Assembly (NCBI GenBank): GCA_964472505.1 | Contig: CAYYQW010000008.1 | Coordinates: forward strand, 1-64,000 | Length of the DNA: 64,000 nt | Direction: 5' to 3' | DNA from: JAYEIA01 sp964472505 | GTDB taxonomy: Bacteria > Bacteroidota > Bacteroidia > Bacteroidales > JAADGE01 | Part shown: piece by piece, positions 17,029-25,779 of the stretch | Numbering within the stretch: the stretch's first letter is position 1 | Layout: the number at the start of each line of letters is the position of its first letter | Position numbers and translations under genes: made by a program | Notes under the pieces: generated by a model | Database searches by the model: none | What the model saw: the letters and a program-made list of their open reading frames with translations, nothing else | Told to the model about the DNA's origin: nothing

Positions 17029-17343
17029 TTATGAATTATTCGGATGCTGACCAATGAAAATATCGTTCAGCATTTTTTGTGCTGCTTCAAAGTTTTTTTT
17101 GTTGAGGCAGTATTTTATCTTTGGTTTTTCCAATTCACCTTGTATTAAACCAACATTTTTCAGTTCTTTGAGATGCTGCGACAGTGTGGATTTTGCAATG
17201 GGCAATTGTTCACTTAAGTCGCCGCTGTAACAACACCTTTGTTTTGATAAAAATTCAAGAATAAATAATCGTACCGGGTGCCCCAAAGCTTTAGCCGTTG
17301 CAGCTGTTTTGATTTGCTTTTTTGTAAACACGGCATTATTCAT
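17029..17343 (-). CDS. ArsR/SmtB-family transcriptional regulator
   Basis: 104 residues. Winged helix-turn-helix: ALGHPVRLFILEFL (about 19-32) then the recognition region PIAKSTLSQHLKELKNVGLI (about 48-67). A CC pair in QRCCYSGDL could bind metal but does not match the classic ELCVCDL arsenite box exactly. A perfect 8-base inverted repeat sits just upstream and is the likely operator. First gene of a two-gene operon with the ProC-like enzyme. Confidence 0.85.
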   Translation of the reverse strand: MNNAVFTKKQIKTAATAKALGHPVRLFILEFLSKQRCCYSGDLSEQLPIAKSTLSQHLKELKNVGLIQGELEKPKIKYCLNKKNFEAAQKMLNDIFIGQHPNNS

Positions 17344-17353
17344 GGTGTATTCT

Positions 17354-17377
17354 TTTGTTCGTTAAAATACGAACAAA
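17354..17377. promoter_or_regulatory. Probable ArsR-family operator palindrome
   Basis: TTTGTTCG (17354-17361) and CGAACAAA (17370-17377) are perfect arms around an 8-base AT spacer, 10 bases upstream of the regulator start. Size and position fit an autoregulatory ArsR/SmtB site. Confidence 0.6.
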
Positions 17378-17486
17378 GACAGAGAAATGCAAATGTTATA
17401 AAGCAAGGCGCTTATGTTTTTGTCGGATATTAAAATCGTATGTTGTATAATTGGATTTTATACGGCTCAAAATGATAAAAATCACC

Positions 17487-17515
17487 TTTGGTTTTGAGGG
17501 ATATGTGTAAATTTG
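17487..17515 (+). promoter_or_regulatory. Bacteroidota-type promoter for mutA
   Basis: TTTG (17487-17490), a 17-base spacer and TAAATTTG (17508-17515) are a textbook match to the phylum consensus. The ATG at 17539 lies 23 bases downstream. Any longer mutA frame would start inside this promoter. Confidence 0.8.
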
Positions 17516-17538
17516 CATTAAAAATAAAACCGAGAGAT

Positions 17539-19398
17539 ATGTCCGAAAATAATAAAAATTTATTTAATGACTTTCAGCCTTTAAGTACCTCCGACTGGAT
17601 GGAGAAGATTAAAACAGACCTGAAAGGCGCTGATTTCGAAAAGAAATTAGTAAAAGAAACTTTAGACGGAATAAAAATTAAACCGTTTTATCGAGAAGAA
17701 GACATTAAAGATTTGCCGTATATTGATACTGAACCCGGACAATTCCCTTATATACGCGGAAACGAAGCCAAAACAAAACCGGCTGAAGTACATGCCGATA
17801 TTTGTGTGAAAAACATAAAAGAAGCTGCAGATAAAGCTGCAGATTATACACAAAAAGGCGTTACGTCCGTTGAATTCAAATTTTCGGATCACAGCAAAAT
17901 ATCAAAAAACGACATTAAGCAGCTTATCAGCGGCTTAGATACCGAAAAAATCACCATTCGCTTTGCCGGCGATATTGATTACAGGAAATTTGCCGAGGAT
18001 TTACACAATGTTTTACCCAATCCCAAAACTGCTAAAGGCTCTTTCAATCTTGATCCTTTGGGTAATAAAATGCTTTGGGGAACTTGCTGCAAAGATGAGC
18101 AATGCAAATGCTGCAAAGAGCTAAAAAGCGTTTTGGCTTTCGCCAAAGAGAATCTGCCCGGGTATAAAGTTATTTCCGTTAATGCCAAGCATCTGCGAAA
18201 TGCCGGTGCAACAGCCGTACAAGAATTGGGCTTTGGAATGGCTCTGGCTAATGACTATATGGCACGATTACAGGCTTCCGACTTTATGCCGGAAGATGTG
18301 AGTTCTGCTCTGATGTTTAATTTTGGAATCGGTTCCGATTATTTTATGGAAATTGCCAAATTGCGCGCCGCACGCTTGCTTTGGTCTAAAATTCTTTCGG
18401 CTTATGTGCCCGACAAACCCGAGGCCGCCAAAACTTACTTCCATTCCGAAACCGCCGTTTGGAACAAGTCGGTTTACGATGCTTATGTGAATATGCTCAG
18501 AACAACTACCGAATCCATGTCAGCACTTTTGGGCGGAACCGATTCATTGTCGGTTATGCCTTTTGATATTACTTATAAAGAAACGGATGTCTTCTCGGAG
18601 CGCATAGCACGAAATACGCAAATTATATTGGGTGAAGAAGCTAAATTTGACCGTGTAAAAGACCCGGCCGCCGGTGCTTATTATATTGAATATTTAACCC
18701 ATGAGCTGGCTGAAAATGCCTGGGAATTATTTAAGCAAACCGAAGCCAAAGGCGGTTTTACGAAAGCTTTTGAAAGCGGATTTATACAAGCGCAAATAAA
18801 ACAAACTGCTGAAGCGCGCGACCGGCAAATTGCTTTAGGAAAAGAAGCCGTTCTGGGAACGAACCAATACCCCGACAGCCAAGAGCGAGCAGCCGATAAA
18901 ATTGACGAAAAAATATACAAACATTTGCATAACAAAGCGGAAGGCCCGGTTGAGCCTTTGAAAATATACAGAGGCCCGGAGGCTTTTGAACAAATGCGGC
19001 TAAAAACCGAAAAAGCCGACAAAACTCCGCTCGTATTTTTGCTTACAATCGGCAACCCGGCCATGAGAACAGCCCGTGCCGGTTTTGCCGGCAATTTCTT
19101 TGGTTGTGCCGGTTTTAACATTCAAAATAATTTAGGTTTTGACTCCGTAAAAGACGGCGCAGAAGCTGCCATAAAAGCCAATGCCGATATTGTGGTGCTT
19201 TGCAGTTCCGACCCGGAGTACGATGAATTTGTTCCGCAGGCTGTTGATTTGTTAAAAAATAAGTGTATATTGAGCGTTGCCGGGTATCCCAAAGACAGTA
19301 TTGAAACCTTTAAGGATTTGGGAGTGAAGCACTTTATTCATATTAAATCCGATATCCTTAACAGTCTTAGGAATTTCCAAGAGGAACTTGGACTATAG
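17539..19398 (+). CDS. mutA: Methylmalonyl-CoA mutase small subunit
   Basis: 619 residues from the ATG at 17539 (MSENNKNLF). The TIM-barrel mutase domain (about 15-450) is followed by a C-terminal cobalamin-like fold (about 495-619) that lacks the DxHxxG cobalamin-binding motif, as expected for the non-catalytic small subunit. With MutB it interconverts methylmalonyl-CoA and succinyl-CoA, linking propionate and succinate metabolism in the cytoplasm. A metal permease gene separates it from mutB on the same strand. A CxxxxCxC run near residue 190 (CCKDEQCKCCKE) is unusual and may be lineage-specific. Confidence 0.93.
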   Translation: MSENNKNLFNDFQPLSTSDWMEKIKTDLKGADFEKKLVKETLDGIKIKPFYREEDIKDLPYIDTEPGQFPYIRGNEAKTKPAEVHADICVKNIKEAADKAADYTQKGVTSVEFKFSDHSKISKNDIKQLISGLDTEKITIRFAGDIDYRKFAEDLHNVLPNPKTAKGSFNLDPLGNKMLWGTCCKDEQCKCCKELKSVLAFAKENLPGYKVISVNAKHLRNAGATAVQELGFGMALANDYMARLQASDFMPEDVSSALMFNFGIGSDYFMEIAKLRAARLLWSKILSAYVPDKPEAAKTYFHSETAVWNKSVYDAYVNMLRTTTESMSALLGGTDSLSVMPFDITYKETDVFSERIARNTQIILGEEAKFDRVKDPAAGAYYIEYLTHELAENAWELFKQTEAKGGFTKAFESGFIQAQIKQTAEARDRQIALGKEAVLGTNQYPDSQERAADKIDEKIYKHLHNKAEGPVEPLKIYRGPEAFEQMRLKTEKADKTPLVFLLTIGNPAMRTARAGFAGNFFGCAGFNIQNNLGFDSVKDGAEAAIKANADIVVLCSSDPEYDEFVPQAVDLLKNKCILSVAGYPKDSIETFKDLGVKHFIHIKSDILNSLRNFQEELGL

Positions 19399-19437
19399 TC
19401 TGTTTTTCGAGTAGATTTTTAAAAATGGATACTAACG

Positions 19438-20682
19438 ATGTGGAATTATATAGAGTCTTATTTTACGGAATTGTTTGAGCTGACAAACGAAATGGCTCCT
19501 TATCTGCTTTTGGGCTTTTTGTTTGCCGGTATTTTGCATGTGTTTATAAAACAAAATCGAATTGTTCGATACATGGGCAAAAATACTTTCAGAGCCTCTT
19601 TGAATTCAGCTTTGATAGGAATTCCCTTGCCTTTATGCTCCTGCGGCGTAATACCTACCGGTATTTCGCTCTATAAAAACGGAGCAAGTAAAGGTTCATC
19701 CGTTTCTTTTTTAGTTTCCACACCGCAAACCGGTGTAGATTCGGTACTGGTTACCTGGTCTTTATTGGGGCTTCCTTTTGCTTTAATTCGGCCGGTTATT
19801 GCATTAATTACCGGCGTATTTGGCGGTGCACTGACTAATATTTTTACCAAAAAAGAAGAAAAGGAACGTCCGCCCGTAGAAATAGAGCCGCAAGAAAAGG
19901 GTAACACATTAATGCGCATGCTTAAGTATGCTTTCGTTGATTTTTTGCAGGATATTTCCAAATGGCTCATTATCGGGTTGGTGCTTGCTGCTCTCATGGC
20001 AGTGCTTATTCCCGACGGATTTTTCACTCAGTACATAGACAGCCCGTTATTGAGTATGCTTATTGTATTGGCCGCATCCATACCTTTGTACGTTTGTGCA
20101 ACAGGTTCGGTACCCATAGCAGCAGTCTTGCTCATGAAAGGTTTGTCGCCCGGAGCCGCACTGGTTTTTCTGATGGCCGGCCCGGCAACCAATGCCGCTA
20201 CCATGACCGTAATTGGCAGCTCAATGGGTCGAAAAACTTTAATTTCGTACATGGCATCCATTATTGGAGGTGTACTCGCTTTTGGTTTGATTATAGACTA
20301 TTTATTTCCAAGCGGATTTTTTATTACATCGGCCATAGCCGGCGGTAACATGCATGAGCATGAAATATTGCCCGGTTGGCTGAAAATTGGTTCTACGGTA
20401 GCTTTGGTTTTATTGATTATTAACGGCTATCTCAGAAAATATTTTTTCAAACCCTCTAAAACACCCGTCAGCGTGAAAACAAATACCATAGAAGTAAGCG
20501 GAATGACTTGTAACCATTGTAAAAAAACAGTAGAATCCAATCTTCTGCAAATCGAAGGTATAGAATCTGTTTCGGCAGATATCACTAAGGATAATGTAGA
20601 AATAAACGGCGAAAATATCGATTTCGATAAAATTGCCGACACCATTAAACGGCTCGGTTATGAGTATAAAGGAAAAATATAA
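19438..20682 (+). CDS. SO_0444-type Cu/Zn efflux permease with C-terminal HMA domain
   Basis: 414 residues. Residues about 1-335 form a DUF318/ArsP_1-type permease with eight or so helices and the cysteine motif PLPLCSCGVIP (about 64-74), the presumed metal pathway; a second CATGSVPIAAV segment pairs with it. Residues about 345-414 are a heavy-metal-associated domain with GMTCNHC. Homologues are annotated as copper/zinc exporters. It sits 39 bases after mutA and 105 bases before mutB, so it is probably co-transcribed with the mutase genes; no functional link is known. Confidence 0.85.
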   Translation: MWNYIESYFTELFELTNEMAPYLLLGFLFAGILHVFIKQNRIVRYMGKNTFRASLNSALIGIPLPLCSCGVIPTGISLYKNGASKGSSVSFLVSTPQTGVDSVLVTWSLLGLPFALIRPVIALITGVFGGALTNIFTKKEEKERPPVEIEPQEKGNTLMRMLKYAFVDFLQDISKWLIIGLVLAALMAVLIPDGFFTQYIDSPLLSMLIVLAASIPLYVCATGSVPIAAVLLMKGLSPGAALVFLMAGPATNAATMTVIGSSMGRKTLISYMASIIGGVLAFGLIIDYLFPSGFFITSAIAGGNMHEHEILPGWLKIGSTVALVLLIINGYLRKYFFKPSKTPVSVKTNTIEVSGMTCNHCKKTVESNLLQIEGIESVSADITKDNVEINGENIDFDKIADTIKRLGYEYKGKI

Positions 20683-20718
20683 AAGATTTGGAACAGCAGT
20701 TTAAATATATCAGGCATA

Positions 20719-20767
20719 TCTCAAATCTCAAATCTTATATCTTACATCTTATATCTTAAATCTAAAT
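20719..20767. repeat. Period-7 tandem tract before mutB
   Basis: Seven consecutive heptamers beginning TCT (TCTCAAA, TCTTATA, TCTTACA, TCTTAAA, TCTAAAT types) lie 20 bases before the mutB start codon. A similar tract lies downstream of lpxA. Confidence 0.75.
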
Positions 20768-20787
20768 AATACATCTAAAAAAACAAT

Positions 20788-22920
20788 ATGCGACCCGATT
20801 TTACTAATACAGAAATAAACAATTTAGAGAAAGGGAAATCACCGGGAGCAAAAGCCGGGAGTTTCAAAACAGCTGAGCAAATTGAGCTGAAATCTTTCTA
20901 CGCAAAAAGCGACACTGAAAACTTAAAGCATTTGGGCTTTGGCGCAGGTATTGCTCCTTATCTGCGCGGTCCTTATTCGGCTATGTATGCCATGAGACCA
21001 TGGACTATTCGCCAATATGCCGGATTTTCTACAGCCGAAGAATCCAACGCTTTTTATCGCCGAAATCTCGCAGCCGGACAAAAAGGTTTATCCGTTGCTT
21101 TTGATTTGGCCACACATCGCGGCTATGATTCCGACCATGAGCGTGTGCCCGGCGATGTCGGTAAAGCCGGTGTGGCTATCGACTCCATTTTGGATATGAA
21201 AATCCTGTTTGACCAAATTCCATTGGATAAAATGTCGGTATCCATGACTATGAACGGAGCCGTACTGCCCGTCATGGCTTTTTACATTGTGGCCGGCTTG
21301 GAGCAGGGGGCATCGCTTGAGCAGCTCAGCGGCACCATCCAAAATGATATTTTGAAAGAATTCATGGTGCGAAATACCTATATTTATCCGCCGCAACCGT
21401 CTATGCGCATTATTTCGGATATATTTGAATATTCATCACAAAAAATGCCGCGCTTCAATTCCATCAGTGTATCCGGATATCACATGCAGGAAGCCGGAGC
21501 TACCGCCGATATTGAATTGGCATACACCTTGGCCGACGGCTTGGAGTATTTGCGTGCCGGTATAGATGCCGGTTTGGATATTGATGCTTTTGCGCCGCGC
21601 ATTTCATTTTTCTGGGCCGTAGGTATGAACCATTTTACGGAAATTGCTAAAATGCGTGCCGGCCGTATGCTTTGGGCTAAATTGGTGAAGCAGTTTAATC
21701 CTAAAAATCCGAAATCCATGGCTTTGCGGACGCACTCGCAAACCTCGGGCTGGAGCCTTACCGAACAAGACCCCTACAACAATGTGGCTCGTACTTGCAT
21801 TGAGGCTATGGCCGCTGCTTTGGGGCATACACAATCGCTTCACACCAATGCCTTGGATGAGGCCATTGCATTGCCTACCGATTTCTCGGCGCGAATTGCT
21901 CGTAACACACAGATTTATCTTCAGAATGAAACCGGAATTACACGCTCGCTTGATCCGTGGGCCGGTTCGTATTATGTGGAAAAACTCACCGATGAAATTG
22001 CCCAAAAAGCTTGGACATTAATTGAAGAGGTAGAAGAACTCGGCGGAATGGCCAAAGCCATAGAAACCGGTGTGCCCAAAATGCGCATTGAGGAAGCGGC
22101 TGCGCGAAAACAAGCTCAGATTGATTCCGGCAAGGAAACCATTGTGGGAATTAATAAATATAAACTTGAAAAAGAAGATCCGCTTGAGACACTTGAAGTA
22201 GATAATACAGCTGTTCTGAAATCTCAAAAAGAACGTTTGAAAAAACTCAAAGCCGAGCGCAACAATGCAGCTGTCAAAAAATCGCTGGATGCAATTACTG
22301 AGGCCGTAAAAACCGGCAAAGGCAATTTGTTGGAATTGTCGGTGGAAGCTGCTAAAAATCGTGCTACTTTGGGGGAAATTTCAGATGCCGTAGAAGTGGT
22401 TACCGGACGTTATAAGGCGGTTATTCGCTCTATATCCGGTGTATATTCTTCCGAATCAAAAGACGATGCTATGTTTAAAAAAGCACAGAAGTTAGCTGAT
22501 GAATTTGCCGAAAAAGAAGGCCGTCGCCCGCGGATTATGATTGCTAAAATGGGACAAGACGGGCACGATCGAGGTGCTAAAGTTGTATCAACCGGTTATG
22601 CCGATATTGGTTTTGATGTGGATATCGGGCCTTTGTTCCAAACACCGGCCGAAGCGGCTAAACAAGCCGTTGAGAACGATGTGCATATATTGGGTGTTTC
22701 CAGTCTTGCAGCCGGACATAAAACGCTTGTGCCGCAAGTTATGGAAGAACTCAAAAATCTTGGCCGCGATGATATTATGGTTATTGTTGGCGGTGTAATA
22801 CCGCACAGCGATTATAAATTCCTGTACGATGCCGGTGTAGTCGGTATCTTCGGGCCCGGAACATCCGTACCCAAAGCTGCAGCTGATATACTGAATATTT
22901 TAATGGGAAAAGACATATAA
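20788..22920 (+). CDS. mutB: Methylmalonyl-CoA mutase large (catalytic) subunit
   Basis: 710 residues, the usual length. The substrate barrel includes the catalytic-loop region [20 protein letters not shown] (about 57-76) and the SGYHMQEAG segment (about 228-236). The C-terminal B12 domain has the full DGHDRGAKV motif (about 590-598), whose His ligates cobalt, then the SSLAAGH and VGGVIP segments. Works with MutA in succinate/propionate interconversion. An AT-rich heptamer tract occupies its upstream region and no separate promoter is obvious. Confidence 0.95.
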   Translation: MRPDFTNTEINNLEKGKSPGAKAGSFKTAEQIELKSFYAKSDTENLKHLGFGAGIAPYLRGPYSAMYAMRPWTIRQYAGFSTAEESNAFYRRNLAAGQKGLSVAFDLATHRGYDSDHERVPGDVGKAGVAIDSILDMKILFDQIPLDKMSVSMTMNGAVLPVMAFYIVAGLEQGASLEQLSGTIQNDILKEFMVRNTYIYPPQPSMRIISDIFEYSSQKMPRFNSISVSGYHMQEAGATADIELAYTLADGLEYLRAGIDAGLDIDAFAPRISFFWAVGMNHFTEIAKMRAGRMLWAKLVKQFNPKNPKSMALRTHSQTSGWSLTEQDPYNNVARTCIEAMAAALGHTQSLHTNALDEAIALPTDFSARIARNTQIYLQNETGITRSLDPWAGSYYVEKLTDEIAQKAWTLIEEVEELGGMAKAIETGVPKMRIEEAAARKQAQIDSGKETIVGINKYKLEKEDPLETLEVDNTAVLKSQKERLKKLKAERNNAAVKKSLDAITEAVKTGKGNLLELSVEAAKNRATLGEISDAVEVVTGRYKAVIRSISGVYSSESKDDAMFKKAQKLADEFAEKEGRRPRIMIAKMGQDGHDRGAKVVSTGYADIGFDVDIGPLFQTPAEAAKQAVENDVHILGVSSLAAGHKTLVPQVMEELKNLGRDDIMVIVGGVIPHSDYKFLYDAGVVGIFGPGTSVPKAAADILNILMGKDI

Positions 22921-22930
22921 GCAGATAAAT

Positions 22931-23191
22931 TCAGAACTTCTGATCTTTCGTAATATATATTGTCGGAAATTTGGATATATTTCAAATATATTCAGTAATC
23001 GCTTCAAGTGTTTAGCGAAAGAGAAACCCTCGAAACGGTTGTAAACCTTTCGAGCGGTTGGATTGAGAACCAACCGCTTCAAGGGTCTTCGACCGCTTCA
23101 AGGGTTTGAAAACCGTAATTTACGACAATCACAAATTACGTACTGCGTTAGCTAACTGTCTGATAATCTATTTATGGGTCAGGAGTTCTGA
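22931..23191. mobile_element. MITE-like element, copy 2 (diverged)
   Basis: Ends TCAGAACTTCTGATC (22931-22945) and GGTCAGGAGTTCTGA (23177-23191) pair at 13 of 15 positions and match the termini of the element at 15814-16186; the right about 40 bases also match that element's left end in inverted orientation. An AAT flanks both sides and might be a target duplication. The interior carries repeated CCGCTTCAAGGGT units and a CGGTTGG/CCAACCG hairpin (about 23053-23074). Confidence 0.5.
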
Positions 23192-23377
23192 AATTATATG
23201 AATATTCTGTGAATTATTAAGTTAAGTTTCGCAGTATGATTTGATTCTCCGTATAGATCTCAGAAGTCAGAGGTAAGACAATTCAAATCGAAATCGGCTC
23301 CCGGTTTCCGGACAACAGGCGAAAGGCGGCGCATGCAAATGCTGTCAAAAAATTTTTAAAGACGATGAAGTATTTAT

Positions 23378-23408
23378 AGCCCCGAGTTTCAGTGGGGCTT
23401 TCTTTTTT
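23378..23408 (+). terminator. Strong rho-independent terminator without an adjacent gene
   Basis: AGCCCC (23378-23383) and GGGGCT (23394-23399) form a 6-bp stem followed by a T-rich run. It lies 458 bases after mutB. Bases 23200-23377 upstream have no supportable reading frame, so it may end a long mutB transcript or an unannotated small RNA. Confidence 0.6.
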
Positions 23409-23456
23409 GTATGCTTAATTCGGGTGTTCCGATTTTGCAACTCGATTACAAAAACG

Positions 23457-23533
23457 TCTTACATCTAAATACTTACATCTAAATACTTACATCTAAATAC
23501 TTATATCTAAATACTTATATCTAATATCTAAGA
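23457..23533. repeat. Period-7/14 tandem tract after lpxA
   Basis: Alternating heptamers TCTAAAT and ACTTACA/ACTTATA make a 14-base unit repeated about five times, ending with TCTAATA and TCTAAGA. It lies in the convergent space between mutB and lpxA. Confidence 0.8.
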
Positions 23534-23575
23534 AACACAAGCACAGATAAAGAAAATTAGGCTGTGAAATTTCAG

Positions 23576-24367
23576 TTACTTACTGTTCATACTGCGCATA
23601 CCGGGAATAATACCGCGGGAAGAATTTTTGAAAAAATCTAATATTAATGTTTTTTCGGGCGATTCGTCAAATTTTTCTTTCACAATTTGTATGGCCGATT
23701 TATAATTTAATCCTTGTGTGAAAATAATACGGTAAATATCCCGAATATTATCTATTTGTTCATTTGTGAATCCGCGTCTTCTGAGGCCTATGGAGTTGAC
23801 TCCGGTATAGGAAACGGGCTCTCGCGCGGCTTTCACATAAGGCGGTATGTCTTTTGCCACTTTTATGCCGCCTTGGGTCATGGCATGTTTTCCTATTTTG
23901 CAGAATTGATGAACCAAAGTAGACCCGCCGAGAATAGCAAAATCATCAATCTCTACTTCCCCGGCAATTTGACTGCTGTTTACCAATATTACATTATTGC
24001 CAATGATGCAGTCGTGCGCTACATGAGCATAGGTCATCAGCAGGCAATTTTTCCCGATAACGGTTTTGTTTTTTGCAGCCGTACCTCTGTTAATGGTAAC
24101 AAATTCGCGAATCATGGTATTATCGCCAATTTCGGCTGTAGTTTCTTCGCCTTGGAATTTAAGGTCTTGCGGAATTTCCGAAATAACGGCTCCGGAGAAT
24201 ATTCTTACATTATTCCCGAGCCTCGCACCGGGTCGAATTACGGCATTGGTATCAATACGGCAGTTATCACCGATTATTACATTTTCGTCCACAGTAGCAA
24301 AAGCTTCGATGGTTACGTTTTTGCCTATTTGTGCGTTGGGGTGTACGTTAGCTAATTTATGAATCAT
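23576..24367 (-). CDS. lpxA: UDP-N-acetylglucosamine acyltransferase
   Basis: 263 residues, standard length. Left-handed beta-helix hexapeptide repeats ([LIV]-G-x4) fill about 1-190, with the catalytic His region AHVAHDCIIGNNVI (about 122-135; His near 125) and the terminal helical domain that closes the trimer. Adds the first acyl chain in lipid A synthesis in the cytoplasm. Last gene of the lpxD, lpxC-fabZ, lpxA operon; its start lies 6 bases after the lpxC-fabZ stop. Confidence 0.95.
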   Translation of the reverse strand: MIHKLANVHPNAQIGKNVTIEAFATVDENVIIGDNCRIDTNAVIRPGARLGNNVRIFSGAVISEIPQDLKFQGEETTAEIGDNTMIREFVTINRGTAAKNKTVIGKNCLLMTYAHVAHDCIIGNNVILVNSSQIAGEVEIDDFAILGGSTLVHQFCKIGKHAMTQGGIKVAKDIPPYVKAAREPVSYTGVNSIGLRRRGFTNEQIDNIRDIYRIIFTQGLNYKSAIQIVKEKFDESPEKTLILDFFKNSSRGIIPGMRSMNSK

Positions 24368-24373
24368 TGGATG

Positions 24374-25765
24374 TTAGTTTTTCGCAATTTGTGCCATTAA
24401 TAAACCTTCTGCTGCGAGTTTATCACCAACAAAAGCTTTTGCTTTCATATTTACTATGCCGCGCCGAACTTCACCGATTTGTTGCAGGTGAAAAATGAGT
24501 GTATCGCCCGGCACTACTTTACTTTTGAAACGAGCTTGGTCAATTTTAAGGAAATAAGTCATGTAGTTTTCCGGATCAGGAACGCTGTTAAGTACAAGAA
24601 TACCACCGGTTTGAGCCATGGCTTCTATAATGAGTACGCCCGGCATAACGGGTTCCTGCGGAAAATGCCCTACAAAAAACGGTTCGTTCATGGTAACGTT
24701 TTTAATTCCGACAATTTCCGTATCGGTTAGTTTCATTATTTTGTCAACCAAAAGAAAGGGAGGACGGTGCGGCAGCATTTCCCGAATTTTAATTATGTCG
24801 TAAATCGGTTCTTGCTTTAAGTCAATTTTTGGCGGGTGCTCTTTCCGTTTGTATTTCTTTATTTCCGTTCGTATTTTTTTTATAAATTCTTTATTGGCAA
24901 AGTGTCCGGGGCGTTTGGCGGTAAATCTGCCTTTGAGTCGCATTCCGGCTAAGGCAAAATCGCCGAGTAAATCCAAAAGTTTATGGCGTGCCGGTTCATT
25001 CCGAAAGCTTAAGTCCTGTTCGTTCAGTATGCCTTGCCCGCGGTAGCTAATGCGCGGTTTATTAAAAAGGTCGGCCAAGTAATCCAGACGCTCTTGAGTT
25101 GTTTCTTTTTCTATGATAACAATGGCATTTTCCAAATCACCGCCTTTTATGAGGTTGTTTTTCAGCAAAATTTCCAATTCGCTCAGAAACACAAATGTTT
25201 TGCAACCGGCTACTTCTTTTTCATAATCGTTGAGGTCATTCAGTTCGGCGTATTGGCTTCCAAGCACATTAGAGTTATAGTCAATCATTACCGTATAAGC
25301 GGTAGTTTCGTCGGGAAAAGCTTTTATTTCAATGCCTTTTTCTTTGTCGGTATAAGAAATGGTTTCTTCTATTGTAAAGTATTCACGTTCTTGTTCTAAG
25401 CTTTTTATACCGGCTTTTTTAATCATTTTAGTGTATTCCAGTGCGCTTCCGTCAAGAATTGGTACTTCCGGCCCGTCTAATTGAATCAGCGCATTATCAA
25501 TACCCATTCCGTATAGCGCCGAGAGCAGGTGTTCAATGGTTGATACCCGTGCTCCGTTTGCTTCAATTACGGTACTTCTGGATGTTTCCGTAACATTTTC
25601 GGCAAGCGCCGGTATTTTGGGTTGTCCCTCTAAATCGGTACGTTGAAAAATATAGCCCTGATTGGCTTCGGCCGGCTGAATGCTTACCGAAACTTTGGCG
25701 TTAGTATGAAGGCCGGAGCCTTTGAAATTAATTGCTTGTGCTAAGCTTGTTTGCTTTTCGGACAT
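24374..25765 (-). CDS. lpxC-fabZ: Bifunctional LpxC deacetylase / FabZ dehydratase fusion
   Basis: 463 residues. Residues about 1-300 are LpxC: FKGSGLHTN near the start, zinc ligands in TIEHLLSALYG (about 76-86) and HKLLDLLGDFAL (about 258-269). Residues about 315-463 are a FabZ hot-dog domain: MLPHRPPFLLVDKI, and HFPQEPVMPGVLIIEAMAQ with the catalytic His and Glu. The fusion joins UDP-3-acyl-GlcNAc deacetylation with beta-hydroxyacyl-ACP dehydration and is a known feature of Bacteroidota. Located 14 bases after lpxD. Confidence 0.95.
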   Translation of the reverse strand: MSEKQTSLAQAINFKGSGLHTNAKVSVSIQPAEANQGYIFQRTDLEGQPKIPALAENVTETSRSTVIEANGARVSTIEHLLSALYGMGIDNALIQLDGPEVPILDGSALEYTKMIKKAGIKSLEQEREYFTIEETISYTDKEKGIEIKAFPDETTAYTVMIDYNSNVLGSQYAELNDLNDYEKEVAGCKTFVFLSELEILLKNNLIKGGDLENAIVIIEKETTQERLDYLADLFNKPRISYRGQGILNEQDLSFRNEPARHKLLDLLGDFALAGMRLKGRFTAKRPGHFANKEFIKKIRTEIKKYKRKEHPPKIDLKQEPIYDIIKIREMLPHRPPFLLVDKIMKLTDTEIVGIKNVTMNEPFFVGHFPQEPVMPGVLIIEAMAQTGGILVLNSVPDPENYMTYFLKIDQARFKSKVVPGDTLIFHLQQIGEVRRGIVNMKAKAFVGDKLAAEGLLMAQIAKN

Positions 25766-25779
25766 TTTAAACTTTTTGA

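Noticed and set aside
17378..17538. Cobalamin riboswitch before mutA
   Set aside because: Only about 160 bases separate operator and start, with a standard promoter at 17487-17515 and a 23-base leader; no B12-box-like sequence was seen.
23330..23440. Cys-rich frame (GGACKCCQKIFKDDEV) before the terminator at 23378
   Set aside because: No start codon or upstream continuation, and the frame passes through the terminator hairpin; more likely chance.
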